From: Streptomonospora nanhaiensis
Lineage (GTDB): Bacteria; Actinomycetota; Actinomycetes; Streptosporangiales; Streptosporangiaceae
NCBI RefSeq assembly: GCF_013410565.1
Contig: NZ_JACCFO010000001.1
Location: forward strand, 4,650,001 to 4,714,000
DNA: 64,000 nt
Direction of reading: 5' to 3'
Shown here: positions 43,579 through 52,908 of the stretch, piece after piece
Numbering within the stretch: the stretch's first letter is position 1
Layout of the letters: each line of letters begins with the position of its first letter
Translations under genes and position numbers: made by a program
Notes under the pieces: generated by a model
What the model was told of the DNA's origin: nothing
Seen by the model: the letters and a program-made list of their open reading frames with translations, nothing else
Database searches by the model: none

Positions 43579-44463
43579 TCAGCGCTCGTCGGGGCTGAGG
43601 GCCGGGCCGTGGTGGAACGGGGCCGGGGCGGAGCGGAGGGCGGGGACCTCGGGGCGGGGCGGCCGCAGCCGGGGCGGCAGGTCGCCGGTGGCCAGCCGCC
43701 CGCGGCCCGAGGAGGTGAGGCGGGCGCCGACCTCCTCGCGCAGCCGGGGCAGCATGGCGTAGAGGCGGTCCCCCGGGCAGATCGTGGCGTTGAAGTCGCG
43801 GTGCCCCATGATGGCCGAGACCGGGAGGCCGTAGACGGCGCACAGCCACGCGCAGGTCTCCACCAGCGACGCCCACAGGGCGGCGGTGGGCTCCTCGGTG
43901 ATGTAGGTGCCCTCGTTCTCGATGCCGACCGCGACGTCGTTGTAGCTCGCCGTGTGGGCGCCCATCACGTGCATGCCGTGGCCGATGGCGTTCAGCGACT
44001 CGTTGCGGCCCTCCATGATGTGCCCGCCGCGGCTGATGGTGAGCTGCTGGCCGGTGTCGTCCCACCCGTTGGTGTCCATGTGCAGGTCCTGGATGGTGCG
44101 GGACAGGTCGAAGGCGTGCGCGCGGGTGTAGTCGGTGACGTTGTCCGAGGCGGTGTGGTGCACGACGATGTAGGTCGGCGCGTGGTCCAGGATCTGCGCC
44201 GGCTGGACGGGCGGGCGGGCCAGCCAGTGCTGCCGCGTGTAGACCCAGGGCTGCGCGGCTGCCGCGGCCGCCGTGGCGCCGCCGGTGGTGCCGAGCAGCG
44301 CCCCGGCGGCGAGCGCGCCGCCGAGCAGGAGGGCACCGCGCCGGCTGGTCGCCGCGGGGGTGCGGTGCTCCGGCGCGCTGCGGGGGGTGTGGGGGTGCGG
44401 GGGTGGTCCATCGGTTCCTCTGCCGGATCGGGGAAAGGCGGGTGCCGGGTGCGGCCCGGCCAC
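43579..44463 (-). CDS. Tat-exported peptidoglycan amidase A, probable N-terminal frameshift
   Basis: PGRP/amidase_2 family N-acetylmuramoyl-L-alanine amidase. The frame holds a twin-arginine signal (TSRRGALLLGGALAAGALLG), then YIVVHHTASDN (zinc His), GIENEGTYIT, AIMGHRDFNATICPGDRLY (zinc His and Cys) and a Pro/Arg-rich tail. The site AGAGGAACCG with ATG 44411 matches the start of the tandem paralogue, but that ATG is one base out of frame with the signal peptide. C-runs between them make a small indel likely. Without it, the only in-frame start I see is GTG 44463, which lacks a ribosome site; that coordinate is used here. Catalytic residues are intact. Confidence 0.78.
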   Translation of the reverse strand: MAGPHPAPAFPRSGRGTDGPPPHPHTPRSAPEHRTPAATSRRGALLLGGALAAGALLGTTGGATAAAAAAQPWVYTRQHWLARPPVQPAQILDHAPTYIVVHHTASDNVTDYTRAHAFDLSRTIQDLHMDTNGWDDTGQQLTISRGGHIMEGRNESLNAIGHGMHVMGAHTASYNDVAVGIENEGTYITEEPTAALWASLVETCAWLCAVYGLPVSAIMGHRDFNATICPGDRLYAMLPRLREEVGARLTSSGRGRLATGDLPPRLRPPRPEVPALRSAPAPFHHGPALSPDER

Positions 44464-44611
44464 CCCATGGTGGCGGACGGATGTGTGCGATCGGTGAGGA
44501 GGGTGCCGCTGTGTGTGCCGCCGCCCACCGCGGGCGTCCGCGCGCCCGGGGACCCCGGAGCGGGACGGCCGCTCCGGGGCGCGGGGAACCGGGGATGGTG
44601 GAAGGCGCGTG

Positions 44612-45457
44612 TCAGCGCTCGTGGCGGTTGGAGTCTCCGGCGCCGACGGCGGGACCGTGGTCGAACGGCTCCGGGGTGGCGCGGGAGGTGGGGACCTCGG
44701 GGAACGGCGGGCGCTGGCGGGCCGGCAGCTCCTGGGTGGACAGGGTCTGGAACCCGGCGGCCGCGAGTCGGGCGCCGGCCTCCTCGCGCAGGCGCGGCAG
44801 CATCGAGTAGAGGCGGTCCCCCGGGCACACCGTGGCGTTGAAGTCCCGGTGGCCCCGGATCGCCGACACCGGGCGCCCGTAGGCCGAGCACAGCCAGGCG
44901 CACGTGGCCACCAGGGACTCCCACAGCGCCCCGGTGGGTGAGGCCGAGATGTAGGTGCCCTCGTTCTCAATGCCGATCGCGACGTCGTTGTAGCTCTCCG
45001 AGTGCGCGCCCACCACGTGGTTGCCGTCTCGGATGGCCACCAGGGAGCGGTTGCGGCCCTCCATGATGTAGCCGCCGCGGCTGATGGTGAGCTGCTGGCC
45101 GATGTCGTCCCACCCGTTGTTGTCCATGTGGTGGTTCTGGATGGACCGCGACAGGGCGAAGGCGTGCTCGCGCGAGTAGTCGGTGCTGTTGGGGGTGGCG
45201 GTGTGGTGGACGATGATGTAGGTCGGCGCGCGGTCGAGGACCTTGGCGTAGAGGACGGGCTTTCGGGCGTTCCACGACGCGCGGCTGTAGACGGTGGGCT
45301 TCTCGGCCGCGAACGCGGGCGAGACACCCAGGCCGGCCGCCCCGAGGACGGCCCCCGCGGCGAGGGCGCCGCCGAGGAGCACGGCTCTGCGGCGGCTGAG
45401 GTCGGCGGGTCCGGCCGTTCCGGCGGCGTCGCCTCGGGGGGTGAGGGAGTGGTCCAT
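44612..45457 (-). CDS. Tat-exported peptidoglycan amidase B, 281 aa
   Basis: Tandem paralogue of the previous gene, intact from ATG 45457 (AGAGGTG upstream). The signal peptide is LSRRRAVLLGGALAAGAVLG, a twin-arginine type, with cleavage likely after VSPAFAAE. Amidase_2 domain: YIIVHHTATPN (zinc His), WDDIGQQLTISRGGYIMEG, AIRGHRDFNATVCPGDRLY (zinc His and Cys). The short C-terminal tail contains PEPFDHGPA, matching APFHHGPA in copy A. It cleaves the lactyl-peptide bond of peptidoglycan, acting outside the cell. The genes are 149 bases apart, head to tail, indicating local duplication. Confidence 0.9.
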   Translation of the reverse strand: MDHSLTPRGDAAGTAGPADLSRRRAVLLGGALAAGAVLGAAGLGVSPAFAAEKPTVYSRASWNARKPVLYAKVLDRAPTYIIVHHTATPNSTDYSREHAFALSRSIQNHHMDNNGWDDIGQQLTISRGGYIMEGRNRSLVAIRDGNHVVGAHSESYNDVAIGIENEGTYISASPTGALWESLVATCAWLCSAYGRPVSAIRGHRDFNATVCPGDRLYSMLPRLREEAGARLAAAGFQTLSTQELPARQRPPFPEVPTSRATPEPFDHGPAVGAGDSNRHER

Positions 45458-45794
45458 CGGCACCTCTGTCATGGCAAGGGAAATGGCGACCGGGTCGCGG
45501 TCGCCCTCAATCCTGGAAGCCAAGTGTCCGCAGGCGGTACCGGTTTTATGAAGAATCCCTAATGATCCGAGGGGCGGCGCCCGGCGCGGCGCACGCCCCT
45601 CGCCGGGCTCGGCGGCGTCCGGCCGCCAGAGGACGCGGGCGGCCGGTGGGCGGGACGGTGCCCCCTCTCATTGTCTGACCTGCGGCGATACGGCACCGGC
45701 GTGGTGCGTTCGGGATCGCGTCACACCGGTGTGCGACGCGGCTGATACCGCGGACGGCGCCGGAGTGTCGTGGGGATCTGGTGAACTAGGGGGG
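45458..45794. other. 337-base divergent region between amidase B and adnA
   Basis: Contains a less GC-rich patch at 45535-45570, probably the amidase promoter region, and a perfect 12-base palindrome CACACCGGTGTG at 45722-45733 before adnA, a possible regulator site. I looked for an actinobacterial SOS box (CGAAC-N4-GTTCG) and found none. Confidence 0.4.
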
Positions 45795-48700
45795 GTGAAC
45801 TCATCCCCGTACCGTCTTGTGCGGCGTGTGCTTGCCGAGGCGCCGCCGCCGACCCTGGATGAGAACCAGCAGCGGGTCGTCGCGCACGCGGGCGGGCCGA
45901 TGCTGGTCCTCGCCGGGCCGGGGACCGGCAAGACCACCACCATCGTCGAGGCGGTGGTCGACCGCATCGAGAACCGCGGGGTCGACCCCGCCCGCGTGCT
46001 CGTCCTGACGTTCAGCCGCAAGGCAGCCCAGGAGCTGCGCGAACGCATCACCGCCCGCCTCCGCCGCACCACCCGCGAACCCCTCGCCCTGACCTTCCAC
46101 AGCTACGCCTACGCGCTCATCCGGCGCGAGTTCGGCCGCATCGACGAGCGGCCGCCGCGCCTGCTGTCCGGCCCCGAGCAGCTGATGGAGATCCGCGAAC
46201 TGCTCGCCGGCGAGGCCGCCGACGGCGCCGAGATGTGGCCCGAGCGGCTGCGGCCCGCCCTCACCACCCGCGGGTTCGCCGAGGAGCTGCGCGACTTCCT
46301 GATGCGCGCCCAGGAGCGCGGCATCGACCCCGCCGACCTCGACCGCCTCGGCCGCGAGCACCGGCGCGACGACTGGGTGGCCGTGGGCGACTTCATGGAC
46401 CGCTACACCGGCCGCTTCGACGTCGCGCCCGTCTCCACCTTCAACTACGCCGAACTGGTGCGCGTCGCCGCCAACCTCCTCACCGACCCCGAGATCCAGG
46501 CGCGCGAGCGGGCCAACCGCGAGGTCGTGTTCGTGGACGAGTACCAGGACACCGACCCCGCGCAGGAGGAACTGCTGCGCGCGCTCGCCGGCGACGGCCG
46601 CGACCTCGTCGCGGTGGGCGACCCCGACCAGTCCATCTACGGCTTCCGGGGCGCCGACGTGCGCGGCATCCTGGAGTTCCCGCGGCGCTTCCCCGCCCTG
46701 GACGGCACGCCCGCCCCGGTCGTGGCGCTGCGCACCTGCCGCCGCAGCGGCGCCGCCCTGCTCGCCGCCTCGCGGGGGGTGGCCCGCCGCCTCCCGGCGG
46801 CCCCCGCGCCCGGCGGCGGCCCGGTCAACTCCCACCGCGCGCTGGTGCCCGCCGACACCGTCCCCGAGGGCGAGGTGAGCGTGCTGCTGGCCGAGAGCCC
46901 GGCGCAGGAGGCCGCCGTCATCGCCGACACCCTGCGCCGCGCGCACCTGGTCGACGGCGTCCCGTGGTCGCGCATGGCCGTGCTGGTGCGCTCGGCCGTG
47001 CGGCAGCTGCCGACCCTGCGCCGCGCCCTGCTCGCCGCCGGGGTGCCGGTGGCCGTGGGCGGCGACGAACTCCCGCTGGCCGTCGAGCCGCTGGTGCGGG
47101 CGATGCTGCTGCTCATCCGCTGCGCCCTGCGCCCCCACACGATCGACGAGGCCGCGGCGCACGAGCTGCTGACCAGCCCGTTCGGCGACGCCGACACCGT
47201 CCGGCTGCGGCGGCTGGCCCGCGCGCTGCGCCGGCTGGACCTCGACCACCGCGCGGCCGAGCGCAAGGCCGCCGACAAGCGCGCCGGGAAGGCCGGGAAG
47301 AACGCGGGCGGCGGCCCCGCTGACGCCTCGTCCGGCCGCACCGACGACTCCGGCGGCACCGGCGGCACCGCTCCCGACGACACCACGTCCGAAGGCAGCG
47401 CCGCCACCGGCGCCCCGGCCGCCGAGCCCGCCGATCCCACCGGGCCGGCCGCACCGCCCGACCCCGCGCCCCTCGGCGAGCCGCCCCACGGCCACCGGCG
47501 CGGCAACCGCCCCGCCTCCGCGCTCCTCGCCGACGCGCTGCGCGACCCCCGCGAGCTGACCCTGGTCGACCCCGAGGTCGCCGCCCCCGCCCGCCGCGTG
47601 GCCTCCTACCTGCGGCTGATCCGCGACCGCGCGGCCTCCGGCGGCTCCGCCGAGGACGTGCTGTGGGAGGTCTGGCGGGCCAGCGGCCTGGCCGACCGGC
47701 TGCTGCGCGCCAGCCAGGCCGGCGGGCGGCGCGGCGCCGCCGCCGACCGAGACCTCGACGCCGTCGTCGCGCTGTTCGAGAGCGCCGCCCGCTACACCGA
47801 CCGGCTGCCGCCCGGCGTGCCCGAGGGCTTCCTCGACGACCTGGAGGCCCAGGAGATCCCCGGCGACAGCCTCGCCGAGCGCGCCCCCGAGGGCGAGGCC
47901 GTGCGCATCCTCACCGCGCACCGGTCCAAGGGCCTGGAATGGGACCTCACCGTGGTCGCCGGGGTCCAGGAGGGCGACTGGCCCGACCTCCGCCTGCGCG
48001 GATCCCTGCTCGGCGTCGAGCAGCTCATCGACACCGCCACCGGGTTCGCCGACGGCGCTACCCCCGGCGCCGCCGTCGCCTCCAAGCTGCTGGACGAGGA
48101 GCGCCGGCTGTTCTACGTGGCCGTCACCCGCGCCCGCCGCCGCCTCGTCGTCACGGCGGTCGGCGGCGAGGACACCGAGGAGCGCCCCTCCCGCTTCCTG
48201 GCCGAACTCGGCACCGGCGAGCCCGAGCGCGTCACCACCGGCCGCCGCTGGCTCTCCCTGCCCGCCCTGGTGGCCGACCTGCGCTCCGTCGTCACCGACC
48301 CCCAGCGCCCCGACCCGCTGCGCCGCGCGGCGGCCGCCCACCTGGCCCGCCTCGCCGACGAGGGCGTGCGCGGCGCCGACCCCGCCGAGTGGTACGCCCT
48401 CACCCGCGTCTCCGACGACCGCCCCCTGGTGGAGGGCCCCGACGACGGCGCCATCCGGGTCTCGCCCTCCCAGGTGGAGCGCTTCACCACCTGCGAGCTG
48501 CGCTGGCTGCTGGAGAACGCCGCCGGGGCGTCCTCGACGGAGATCTCCTCGGCCCTGGGCAGTATCGTGCACGCGGTCGCCGTCCTCGTCGCCGAGGGCG
48601 CCGACATGGCCGAGATCCGTCTGCGCATGGACGAGATCTGGTCCGAACTGGACTTCGGCGGGCGGTGGTTCGCCGGCAAGGAGCGCGAGCGCGCCGACGA

Positions 48701-49202
48701 TATGGTCCGCAGACTGGTCGACTGGCACGAGGCCGGCGACCGCGAACTGGTCGTCACCGAGGAGGGGTTCAAGGTCTACATCGGCGGGATCGAGATCACC
48801 GGGCGCGTGGACCGGCTGGAGCGGGACGCCCAGGGCCGCGCGGTCGTGGTCGACATCAAGACCGGCGGCGGGCGCCCCAAGGACGAGGAGCTGGGCCGCC
48901 ACCCTCAGCTGGGCGTCTACCAGCTCGCCGTGCTGCGGTCGGCCTTCGCCCAGTTCGGCATGACCGAGCCCGGCGGCGCCGAACTCGTGCAGGTCGGCAA
49001 GGCCGCGTTCACCCACCGGGCGCGCGTCCAGGGCCAGGGCGCCCTGGGCGAGGACCCCGACCCCCAGTGGTCGGAGCGGCTGGTGCGCGACGTGGCCGAG
49101 GGCATGTCGGGTTCCCGCTTCCAGGCCGTGCGCAACAGCTTCTGCGACTCCTGCGCCGTGCGCTCCAGCTGCCCGGTCCACGACGAGGGGAAGCGCGTGT
49201 GA
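45795..49202 (+). CDS. adnA: AdnA: helicase-nuclease subunit for DNA ends, 1135 aa
   Basis: Subunit of the AdnAB motor-nuclease that resects double-strand breaks. GTG 45795 is chosen; upstream codons are not conserved. UvrD-like motor: Walker A AGPGTGKTTT (about residues 40-49), VFVDEYQDTD (~247), GDPDQSIYGFRG and VAVTRARRR. The C-terminal RecB-type nuclease has VVDIKTGGG (~1018, DxK) and HPQLGVYQLAV. Cysteines at ~899 and in SFCDSCAVRSSCPVH (~1117-1126) form the Fe-S cluster set. Residues ~495-575 are a low-complexity insertion. It overlaps adnB by 4 bases (GTGA). Matches Rv3202c. Confidence 0.92.
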   Translation: MNSSPYRLVRRVLAEAPPPTLDENQQRVVAHAGGPMLVLAGPGTGKTTTIVEAVVDRIENRGVDPARVLVLTFSRKAAQELRERITARLRRTTREPLALTFHSYAYALIRREFGRIDERPPRLLSGPEQLMEIRELLAGEAADGAEMWPERLRPALTTRGFAEELRDFLMRAQERGIDPADLDRLGREHRRDDWVAVGDFMDRYTGRFDVAPVSTFNYAELVRVAANLLTDPEIQARERANREVVFVDEYQDTDPAQEELLRALAGDGRDLVAVGDPDQSIYGFRGADVRGILEFPRRFPALDGTPAPVVALRTCRRSGAALLAASRGVARRLPAAPAPGGGPVNSHRALVPADTVPEGEVSVLLAESPAQEAAVIADTLRRAHLVDGVPWSRMAVLVRSAVRQLPTLRRALLAAGVPVAVGGDELPLAVEPLVRAMLLLIRCALRPHTIDEAAAHELLTSPFGDADTVRLRRLARALRRLDLDHRAAERKAADKRAGKAGKNAGGGPADASSGRTDDSGGTGGTAPDDTTSEGSAATGAPAAEPADPTGPAAPPDPAPLGEPPHGHRRGNRPASALLADALRDPRELTLVDPEVAAPARRVASYLRLIRDRAASGGSAEDVLWEVWRASGLADRLLRASQAGGRRGAAADRDLDAVVALFESAARYTDRLPPGVPEGFLDDLEAQEIPGDSLAERAPEGEAVRILTAHRSKGLEWDLTVVAGVQEGDWPDLRLRGSLLGVEQLIDTATGFADGATPGAAVASKLLDEERRLFYVAVTRARRRLVVTAVGGEDTEERPSRFLAELGTGEPERVTTGRRWLSLPALVADLRSVVTDPQRPDPLRRAAAAHLARLADEGVRGADPAEWYALTRVSDDRPLVEGPDDGAIRVSPSQVERFTTCELRWLLENAAGASSTEISSALGSIVHAVAVLVAEGADMAEIRLRMDEIWSELDFGGRWFAGKERERADDMVRRLVDWHEAGDRELVVTEEGFKVYIGGIEITGRVDRLERDAQGRAVVVDIKTGGGRPKDEELGRHPQLGVYQLAVLRSAFAQFGMTEPGGAELVQVGKAAFTHRARVQGQGALGEDPDPQWSERLVRDVAEGMSGSRFQAVRNSFCDSCAVRSSCPVHDEGKRV

Positions 49203-52200
49203 CCGCCACGGAGCACTACGGCGCCCCGTCGGCCGGCCGGCGCGCGCCCGCGTTCAACCCCGCCGAGCTGGCCCGCCTGCTCGGCCAGCCCGAGCCCACC
49301 GCCGAGCAGGCCGCGGTCATCTCCGCGCCGCTGGGCCCGGCCGTGGTGGTGGCCGGCGCGGGCTCGGGCAAGAGCGAGACCATGGCCGGGCGCGTGGTGT
49401 GGCTGGTGGCCAACGGCCTGGTGCGCCCCGAGCACGTCCTGGGCCTGACCTTCACCCGCAAGGCGGCCGCCGAACTGGCCGAGCGCGTGCGCCGCCGCCT
49501 GGACCAGCTGCGCGCCACCGAGCAGGTGCCCGAGGAGGTCCTCGACGGCGACCCCACGGTCTCGACCTACAACTCCTACGCCGCGCGCCTGGTCGGCGAC
49601 CACGCCCTGCGCGAGGCCATCGAGCCCACGACCCGGCTCCTCAGCCAGGGCCAGTCCTACCAGCTGGCCTCGCGCATCGTGGCCGACTACGACGGCCCCA
49701 TGGACGCCATCACGGTCGGCCCCCGCACGGTCACCGACCGCGTGCTGGAGCTGGCCGGCGAACTCGCCGACCACCTGCGCACCCCCGACGACGTGCGCGG
49801 CGTGGGCGCCTGGATCGCCGACCGCGTCGCCGCGCTGCCCAAGGTCGGCGCCGACACCCGCCGGCTGGTGGCCGCGCAGCGCCGCCGCGAGCAGTTGCTG
49901 CCGCTGGTCGAGCGCTACATCGCGGCCAAGCGCGACCGCGAGGTCATGGACTACGGCGACCAGGTGGCGCTGGCCGCGCGGATCGCCCTGCGCCACCCCG
50001 AGGTCGGCATGATCGAGCGCAGCCGCTACGGGGTCGTGCTGCTGGACGAGTACCAGGACACCAGCCACGCCCAGCTGCTGCTGCTGCGCGCGCTGTTCGG
50101 CGGCGGCCATCCCGTCACGGCCGTGGGCGACCCCTGCCAGTCGATCTACGGCTGGCGCGGCGCCAGCGCGGGCAACCTCACCAGCTTCCCCACCGACTTC
50201 CCGGAGTCGCCCGGCCGCCCGGCCCCCGTGCGCAAGCTGGCCACCAGCTTCCGCAACGGCGAGCGGGTGCTCGCGGTCGCCCGCCGGATCGCCGAGCCGC
50301 TGCGCGAGGAGTCCGACTACGTGCCCGTGCTCTACCCCTCGGCCGCGCGGCGCGGCCGGGGCGCGGTGGCCGCCGGGCTGTTCACCACCGAGACCGAGGA
50401 GGCGCACTGGATCGCCCAGACGCTCGCCGCCGCCCTCGACCAGCCCGGCCACCTCGCCCCTGACGGCGCGCCCTGGCCGCCCGGCGAGGGCGGCGACGGC
50501 CCCGGCGGTGCCATCACCCCCGGCGACATCGCGGTGCTGTGCCGCAAGCGCTCCCAGTTCCCGCTGCTGCGCGAGGCGCTGGAGGAGCGCGGGATCCCCG
50601 TCGAGGTCGTGGGCCTGGGCGGGCTGATGACCGTGCCCGAGGTCCGCGACATCGTGGCCACCCTGCGGGTGCTGCACGACCCCACCGCCGGCAACGAGCT
50701 GGCGCGGCTGCTCACCGGGCCGCGCTGGCGGCTGGGCCCGCGCGACCTGGTCGCCCTGGGCGAGCGCGCCGCCGAACTCGCCAAGGAGACCCGGCGCGAC
50801 CTCGCCTCGTCGGCCCCCGAACCCGAGCCCGAACCCGGCGACGAGGACCTGCTGCGGCGCACCGTGCTCGACCTGACCGCCGAGAGCGGCAGCCTGGTCG
50901 ACGCCCTGGACGACCCCGGTGGGGCCGAGCGCTACTCCGCCACCGGCTACGAGCGGCTGGCCGCCCTGGGCGCCGAGATGCGCGCCCTGCGCCGCCTGGC
51001 CGCCCAGCCGCTGCCCGACCTGGTCGGCGAGGTCGAGCGGATGCTGGGCCTGGACATCGAAGTCGGCGCCCGGCCCGGCCGCGACCCCGTCGCCGCCCGC
51101 GCCGACCTGGACGCCTTCCTCGACGCGGCGGTGCGGTTCGTCGGCAACAGCGAGGACCCCACGCTCGGCGCGTTCCTCAACTACCTGCGCTCGGCCGAGG
51201 ACGCCGAGAAGGGCCTGGAGCCGGGCGAGCGCGTGGGCGGCAGCGACACCGTCAAGCTGATGACCGTGCACGCGGCCAAGGGGCTGCAGTGGCCGGTGGT
51301 GGTGGTGCCGGGCCTGGCGGGCGGCACCGGCTCGCCGGTGTTCCCAACGCGCGCGCGCGACGCCGGCGCGTGGGTCCGCCAGGAGCAGCGGCTGCCGTTC
51401 CCGCTGCGCGGCGACGCCGCCGGGCTGCCGCGCCTGGTCGACGTCGACAAGGACAGCATCAAGGAGTTCGAGGCCGCCGACCGCGAGCGCCACCTCATGG
51501 AGGAGCGGCGCCTGGCCTACGTCGCGGTCACCCGCGCCTCCTACGCGCTGGTGTGCACCGGCCACTGGTGGGGGCACGCCTCCGCGAGCCTGCGCGGACC
51601 CTCGCAGTTCCTGGAGGAGGTGCGCGAGGCGTGCGCGGCGGGCGCCGGCCGGGTGGTGCGCTGGGCCGGCCCCCCCGAGGAGGGCGAGGAGAACCCGCAG
51701 ACGGCCACGGTCGCGCCGGTGGCCTGGCCGCAGGCGCCGGAGGACTACGACGACGCGGCGGCCCGCCGCTACCGCGAGATCGCCGAGGGCGCCCGCCTGG
51801 TGGAGCTGGCGCGCGCGCCGGCCGAGGACGGCGCCGGTGGCGGTGCCGGTGAGGCCGCGAGTGCGGACAGCGCTGACGGCGGTGGCGGTGCCGACGGGGG
51901 GCACGACCCGAGAAGCGCCGAACGCGCCGGTCAGGCCGCCCCGGTCGAGACGGTCGGTGAGCGCTGGCTGGCCCTGCTCGACCGGGCGGCCATGCCCGCC
52001 TCCCTGCGGCGCCGCCTCGACGGCTGGGACCGCGACACCACCCTGCTGCTGGCCCACCGCGACCTGCCCTCCGCCGACGGCGACGGCGCGGTGCGGGTCG
52101 AACTCCCCGCGCACCTGTCGGTGTCCTCGCTGGTGTCGCTGGCCCGCGACCCCGCCCTGCTCGCCCGCCAGATCCGCCGCCCCCTGCCGCGTCCGCCCGC

Positions 52201-52708
52201 GCCGCACACCCGGCGCGGCACCGCGTTCCACACCTGGCTGGAGCAGCGCTTCGGCCAGGAGACCCTGCTGGTGCCCGACGAGCTGCCCGGCGCGGCCGAC
52301 GACGGCGCCGGGGCCGACGACGACCTCGCCGAGCTGCAGCGCCGCTTCGAGGCGGGGGAGTGGGGCGGGCGGGTGCCCCTCGACGTCGAGATCCCCTTCG
52401 AGACGGTCATCGGCGACCGCCTGGTGCGCGGTCGCATGGACGCGGTGTTCCACGACCCCCGGACCGGCCGCTACGACGTGGTCGACTGGAAGACCGGCCG
52501 CCCGCCGGCCACCGAGCGCGAGCGCCGCGCCGTGGCCGTGCAGCTGGCCGCCTACCGGATCGCCTGGGCCGACCTCGCCGGGGTGCCCCTGGAGCAGGTG
52601 CGGGCCGCGTTCCACTACGTCCGCGCCGACGAGACGGTCCGCCCGGCCGACCTGCTCGACGCCGAGGGCCTGGCCGCGCTGCTCGCCGACCTGCCGGTGG
52701 TGGAGTAG
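49199..52708 (+). CDS. adnB: AdnB: helicase-nuclease subunit for DNA ends, 1169 aa
   Basis: Partner of AdnA, coupled by GTGA overlap. Motor domain: AGAGSGKSETMAG (Walker A, ~53-65), GLTFTRKAAAELAERV, VVLLDEYQDTSHAQ (~281), GDPCQSIYGWRG, MTVHAAKGLQWPVV and YVAVTRASYAL (~775). A disordered Gly/Ala linker (~870-920) leads to the C-terminal RecB-like nuclease: RRGTAFHTWLEQRF, VRGRMDAVF, VDWKTGRPP (DxK, ~1094) and AVQLAAYRIAW. In the characterised mycobacterial complex AdnB supplies the main motor activity; assumed here. Matches Rv3201c. Confidence 0.92.
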   Translation: MTATEHYGAPSAGRRAPAFNPAELARLLGQPEPTAEQAAVISAPLGPAVVVAGAGSGKSETMAGRVVWLVANGLVRPEHVLGLTFTRKAAAELAERVRRRLDQLRATEQVPEEVLDGDPTVSTYNSYAARLVGDHALREAIEPTTRLLSQGQSYQLASRIVADYDGPMDAITVGPRTVTDRVLELAGELADHLRTPDDVRGVGAWIADRVAALPKVGADTRRLVAAQRRREQLLPLVERYIAAKRDREVMDYGDQVALAARIALRHPEVGMIERSRYGVVLLDEYQDTSHAQLLLLRALFGGGHPVTAVGDPCQSIYGWRGASAGNLTSFPTDFPESPGRPAPVRKLATSFRNGERVLAVARRIAEPLREESDYVPVLYPSAARRGRGAVAAGLFTTETEEAHWIAQTLAAALDQPGHLAPDGAPWPPGEGGDGPGGAITPGDIAVLCRKRSQFPLLREALEERGIPVEVVGLGGLMTVPEVRDIVATLRVLHDPTAGNELARLLTGPRWRLGPRDLVALGERAAELAKETRRDLASSAPEPEPEPGDEDLLRRTVLDLTAESGSLVDALDDPGGAERYSATGYERLAALGAEMRALRRLAAQPLPDLVGEVERMLGLDIEVGARPGRDPVAARADLDAFLDAAVRFVGNSEDPTLGAFLNYLRSAEDAEKGLEPGERVGGSDTVKLMTVHAAKGLQWPVVVVPGLAGGTGSPVFPTRARDAGAWVRQEQRLPFPLRGDAAGLPRLVDVDKDSIKEFEAADRERHLMEERRLAYVAVTRASYALVCTGHWWGHASASLRGPSQFLEEVREACAAGAGRVVRWAGPPEEGEENPQTATVAPVAWPQAPEDYDDAAARRYREIAEGARLVELARAPAEDGAGGGAGEAASADSADGGGGADGGHDPRSAERAGQAAPVETVGERWLALLDRAAMPASLRRRLDGWDRDTTLLLAHRDLPSADGDGAVRVELPAHLSVSSLVSLARDPALLARQIRRPLPRPPAPHTRRGTAFHTWLEQRFGQETLLVPDELPGAADDGAGADDDLAELQRRFEAGEWGGRVPLDVEIPFETVIGDRLVRGRMDAVFHDPRTGRYDVVDWKTGRPPATERERRAVAVQLAAYRIAWADLAGVPLEQVRAAFHYVRADETVRPADLLDAEGLAALLADLPVVE

Positions 52709-52908
52709 CAGGCGCCGGCGCGCCCGGCGGCGTTCGCCCCGGCGGCCCCGGCGGCGGCGCCTTCGCGCCTCCCCGGCCCCGGCGGTGCCGGGCCTTGCGC
52801 ACCGCCCCGCCGCCCCGCCGCGCGGCCCCGGGGGTTGAGCCGCCCCAGGAGGGTAGTGATCCGGGCTGCCGCCACGGCACAACAGCATCCGCGACAAAGG
52901 AGACGTGC

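Noticed and set aside
45458-45794. SOS (LexA) box upstream of adnA
   Set aside because: No CGAAC-N4-GTTCG-like sequence could be found; the same holds for the uvrD2 upstream region.
45801-52897. Very long minus-strand frames opposite adnA and adnB
   Set aside because: Composition is Gly/Val/His/Gln-rich shadow protein; the plus-strand frames carry complete helicase and nuclease motifs.
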